DNA from: Lamprocystis purpurea | GTDB lineage: Bacteria > Pseudomonadota > Gammaproteobacteria > Chromatiales > Chromatiaceae | NCBI GenBank assembly: GCA_020718945.1 | Contig: DYRB01000028.1 | Coordinates: 1-14,298 of the forward strand | Length of the DNA stretch: 14,298 bases | Direction: 5' to 3' | Shown here: piece by piece, positions 12,187 to 14,298 of the stretch | Numbering within the stretch: position 1 is the first letter of the stretch | How the letters are laid out: the number at the start of each line of letters is the position of its first letter | Translations under genes and position numbers: made by a program | The notes under the pieces: model-generated | Databases searched by the model: none | The model's input: the letters and a program-made list of their open reading frames with translations, nothing else | What the model was told of the DNA's origin: nothing

Positions 12187-12828
12187 TCAGGCCCGCACGC
12201 CCTTGCGCGCCATGGCCGCCCCGGTATAGCTGCGGCTGATGACGAAGGTGAAGGCGTGCATCAGGCGACTGAAGGGGAAATAGATCAGGAGCAGGCACAC
12301 CGTCAGCATGTGGATGGCACGGAGGCTGTCGTGGCTCATGAGCAGAGCCATGCAGCCGGTCAGCATGACGACGAAGGTCAGGATCGCCCCCGCGTGGTCG
12401 TCGAAGGTGGAGATCCTGCGCAGCACCGGATGCATCGCCCGGCGCAGCCAAAGGAGCATCAGCCCCGCAAAGGCCAGCTCCGCCGCCAGAATGAACAGCC
12501 AATGGGGGGCAGGTGTCCAGCCGAATCCGAGAATCCGCTCCTCGATAAAGACGACATGGGGTGCGGCAAAGAGGAGCAGGACAAAGAGCCCGATGTGGAA
12601 CAGGTACCCGGCCACCAGATGGAAGGTCGCGCCCTTGGTGAAGCCCTTGGCGGTCCAGGACCGACTGACAAGGGTGCGCATGGCCCCCGGCCAACCCAAA
12701 CCCCGGGCGGCGGCAAAATCCGGCCGCGTGCCCTTGGCGAAGACCTCGATCAGCCGGATGGCCACGCCGATGAGGAAGATCACGACGGAGCCATACCACA
12801 GGGGACCCTCGACGAACTCTAGGAACAT
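12187..12828 (-). CDS. NarI/DsrM-like membrane cytochrome b subunit
   Basis: The 213-residue protein has five transmembrane helices, at roughly 11-28, 66-89 (HLVAGYLFHIGLFVLLLF), 107-127 (HWLFILAAELAFAGLMLLW), 146-166 and 171-194 (IHMLTVCLLLIYFPFSRLMHAF). This is the five-helix layout of nitrate reductase gamma, DsrM, TmcC and HdrE proteins, which carry two b hemes with His ligands on helices 2 and 5; His residues in both are visible. It would exchange electrons with the membrane quinone pool and pass them to, or take them from, the adjacent DsrK/HdrD-like protein. No NarG/H genes accompany it, so nitrate reduction is unlikely. The ATG at 12828 has GAGG eight bases upstream. It lies 185 bases downstream of the formate dehydrogenase gamma gene, same strand. 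Confidence 0.87.
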   Translation of the reverse strand: MFLEFVEGPLWYGSVVIFLIGVAIRLIEVFAKGTRPDFAAARGLGWPGAMRTLVSRSWTAKGFTKGATFHLVAGYLFHIGLFVLLLFAAPHVVFIEERILGFGWTPAPHWLFILAAELAFAGLMLLWLRRAMHPVLRRISTFDDHAGAILTFVVMLTGCMALLMSHDSLRAIHMLTVCLLLIYFPFSRLMHAFTFVISRSYTGAAMARKGVRA

Positions 12829-12927
12829 AGGTCTAACCTCGCCTGTTTAATGATCGGCTGGCCCTTTTGCCGCGGGAGGCTCAGCCCGCACGACCGGCGG
12901 TGCGTCATCGGGCCGTTCCGAAATCCC

Positions 12928-12950
12928 GGGCGGCGGCAAAGCCGCCGCCC
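12928..12950 (-). repeat. Perfect 10-bp GC hairpin between formate dehydrogenase gamma and the NarI-like gene
   Basis: GGGCGGCGGC (12928-12937) and GCCGCCGCCC (12941-12950) form a perfect stem with a 3-base loop (TTT on the transcribed strand). It lies in the 185-base gap between the two - strand genes. It is strong enough to stall or stabilise RNA; only a short ATTT follows it on the - strand, so it is a weak intrinsic terminator at best. Confidence 0.55.
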
Positions 12951-13013
12951 CTTGCCTGCACTGGGCAACCCATGACCCGAGATCCGCCGGTCCCATGCGC
13001 GACCCCGCAGGTT

Positions 13014-14111
13014 TCAATCGCCGCCCTCGCTGCCCTTGGCCAGGGGAGATCCGAAGCCGTGGAAGTCGACGTCGTCGTGGCGCTTGACCTCTTCGAGGGC
13101 GTTCTCCGGCACGTCCACCAGGCCCGCCTTCTCCATCTCCGCGTACCAGAGGTTGTGGTGCTCGCGTGCCCAATGGGCGTCCACATAGCCCCGGGTCATG
13201 GACTCGGCCGCCCCCTCCATACCGAATGTGCCGATATAGATGTGACCCAGCGAGGCCGCTATGAACACGACCGCGATCACCGCATGGGCGACATGGGCGG
13301 CGGCCATGACCTCGCGGCCCTGGCCAAACAGGGGGAAATCGAGCACCAGCCCGGACACCGAGATGCCGATGCCGAACAGGACCGTCATCCAAAACCAGGT
13401 CTTCTGGCCGCCGTTGTAGTAGCCGGAGTCCGCGATATGGTGGCCGAAGAGCCCGCCCGCCTTGAGGAACCACTTGAAGTCGAGCCAGCGGAACCGGTTG
13501 CCGCGCCCGAACAGGGTCACCAGCGCGACGAGGGCGAAGGGGAAGATGGGCCCGAACAGGTTGTGCGCCTCCTTACAGGCCGCCGCCGTGGCCGAGAAGC
13601 CATCGGGCCCGAGAAGCGGGATCAGGACGTAGCGCCCGTAGAGCAGCACCAACCCGGTCACCCCAAGCAGGATGAAGAGACCGGCGGCGAACCAATGGAC
13701 CACGCGCTGATTGACGGAGAACCGCGGCACCCGTTTTCCGGACCGCCCCCCCTCGATCTCGATCCGCCCGCGGATGAGGTAGAAGGCCCCGATCAGACCC
13801 AGGGTGCCCAGCAGCACCCAACCGCCGATCGGCACCAACTGGGAAGCGCGAAACACCCGCCAGGCCTCGCCCCAGGTGTTGATCAGTACGGAGCCGTCGA
13901 TCTCTTGAGCCTGGGTGGTCGCGTTCTGCGGCTGTGCCCCCTGGCGAACCGCTCGCCACAGCTCGGCGCCCGGGTGTGCGAGCTGTATCCCGGTGGCGGC
14001 GAGCCCATAGGGCACCAAGGGCAGGATCAGCGACAAGACGAGCAACAGGGCGCCGGCGCGCCGGACCCCGCGGTAGCTCGACCGCTTGCTTGTGGCGGTA
14101 ACATCGTTCAT
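13014..14111 (-). CDS. Formate dehydrogenase gamma subunit, cytochrome b556 (FdnI/FdoI type)
   Basis: The 365-residue membrane protein is the quinone-reducing cytochrome b subunit of a membrane-bound formate dehydrogenase. A first hydrophobic segment (about 18-40) precedes a periplasmic loop of some 60 residues and a helix at 93-112. The conserved core then follows: RFSVNQRVVHWFAAGLFILLGVTGL, EAHNLFGPIFPFALVALVTLF, YYNGGQKTWFWMTVL and HVAHAVIAVVFIAASLGHIYIGT, with His residues for two b hemes. The ending YVDAHWAREHHNLWYAEM is a family signature. It is longer than E. coli FdnI (about 217 residues) because of the N-terminal extension, as in many proteobacterial homologues. I chose the ATG at 14111 because the following segment is signal-like; the open frame upstream is not convincing. 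Catalytic alpha and FeS beta subunits should lie to the right of the window on the same strand. Confidence 0.93.
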   Translation of the reverse strand: MNDVTATSKRSSYRGVRRAGALLLVLSLILPLVPYGLAATGIQLAHPGAELWRAVRQGAQPQNATTQAQEIDGSVLINTWGEAWRVFRASQLVPIGGWVLLGTLGLIGAFYLIRGRIEIEGGRSGKRVPRFSVNQRVVHWFAAGLFILLGVTGLVLLYGRYVLIPLLGPDGFSATAAACKEAHNLFGPIFPFALVALVTLFGRGNRFRWLDFKWFLKAGGLFGHHIADSGYYNGGQKTWFWMTVLFGIGISVSGLVLDFPLFGQGREVMAAAHVAHAVIAVVFIAASLGHIYIGTFGMEGAAESMTRGYVDAHWAREHHNLWYAEMEKAGLVDVPENALEEVKRHDDVDFHGFGSPLAKGSEGGD

Positions 14112-14270
14112 GGGTTGTCGGACTCCCGGATCGACGGCAGGGGTAGACCTAGCGAGGCTCCGCCTCTCGGACCAACCAACCTCAGGGCCCTCGGCTGGGG
14201 TGTGGAGGCGCCGCTCCCACGGTGTCAAGACCCACCACCGAGAGCCCGTGCGGGATGGCCGCTCATGGCG

Positions 14271-14298
14271 TCAGTCTCTACCCGCGGCCTTGCCCTTC
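14271..14298 (-). CDS. Possible 3' tip of the gene upstream of formate dehydrogenase gamma
   Basis: On the - strand from the window edge one frame reads KGKAAGRD and then TGA at 14271-14273, a Lys-rich ending that would suit the tail of a preceding subunit gene such as the FeS beta subunit. The other two frames also end soon, so the choice is weak. The 159 bases between this stop and the gamma start contain no other gene that I can support. Confidence 0.2.

Noticed and set aside
1..14298. CRISPR arrays, tRNA or rRNA genes
   Set aside because: No regularly spaced long repeats, no T-loop-like GGTTCGAATCC segment in a cloverleaf setting, and no rRNA-like stretch were seen by eye.

Overview
The window is GC-rich (strong G/C at third codon positions) and its protein families point to a gammaproteobacterium. 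A purple sulfur bacterium or relative (Chromatiaceae-like) would fit the mix of tungstate uptake, [NiFe]-hydrogenase maturation, formate dehydrogenase and DsrK/HdrD-like redox genes. That placement is an inference from gene content; no rRNA or marker gene is present.

Left part (1-3455, + strand): a compact accessory array of small genes, mostly overlapping or closely spaced. After an unrecognised fragment at the edge come a UPF0175 antitoxin and a DUF3368 PIN-like toxin, a short DprA/SLOG-like protein, two successive minimal nucleotidyltransferases (MNT), a HEPN protein and a DUF3800 protein. Start and stop codons overlap at four junctions, so this is probably co-transcribed. It combines two known toxin-antitoxin types with a DprA-like protein translationally coupled to an MNT, and is the best candidate here for an under-described system.

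Scar region (3456-4622): a C-terminal fragment of argininosuccinate synthase (argG) that loses homology before the natural end, then about 680 bp without a gene. This stretch holds inverted repeats, an 11-bp direct repeat and a pair of AAGCT-type palindromes. It looks like a recombination or insertion junction.

Middle part (4623-6374): ppsR, the bifunctional kinase/phosphorylase that regulates PEP synthase, on the - strand; an unrecognised 151-residue protein on the + strand; and hypC, the hydrogenase maturation chaperone, on the - strand.

Tungsten/hydrogenase block (6587-10613, + strand): tupB-tupC-tupA (tungstate ABC transporter), moeA (metal insertase for the pterin cofactor) and a hydrogenase maturation endopeptidase, tightly spaced.

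Right part (10722-14111, - strand): a formate dehydrogenase cytochrome b gamma subunit, then a NarI/DsrM-like five-helix cytochrome b, then a DsrK/HdrD-like iron-sulfur protein. The catalytic formate dehydrogenase subunits would lie beyond the right edge. Taken together, the right half suggests a tungsten- or molybdenum-dependent, membrane-bound formate dehydrogenase whose electrons can exchange with the quinone pool and possibly with a thiol/disulfide-type redox module, encoded next to the metal supply and cofactor assembly genes. Two strong hairpins separate the three redox genes and may set their relative expression.
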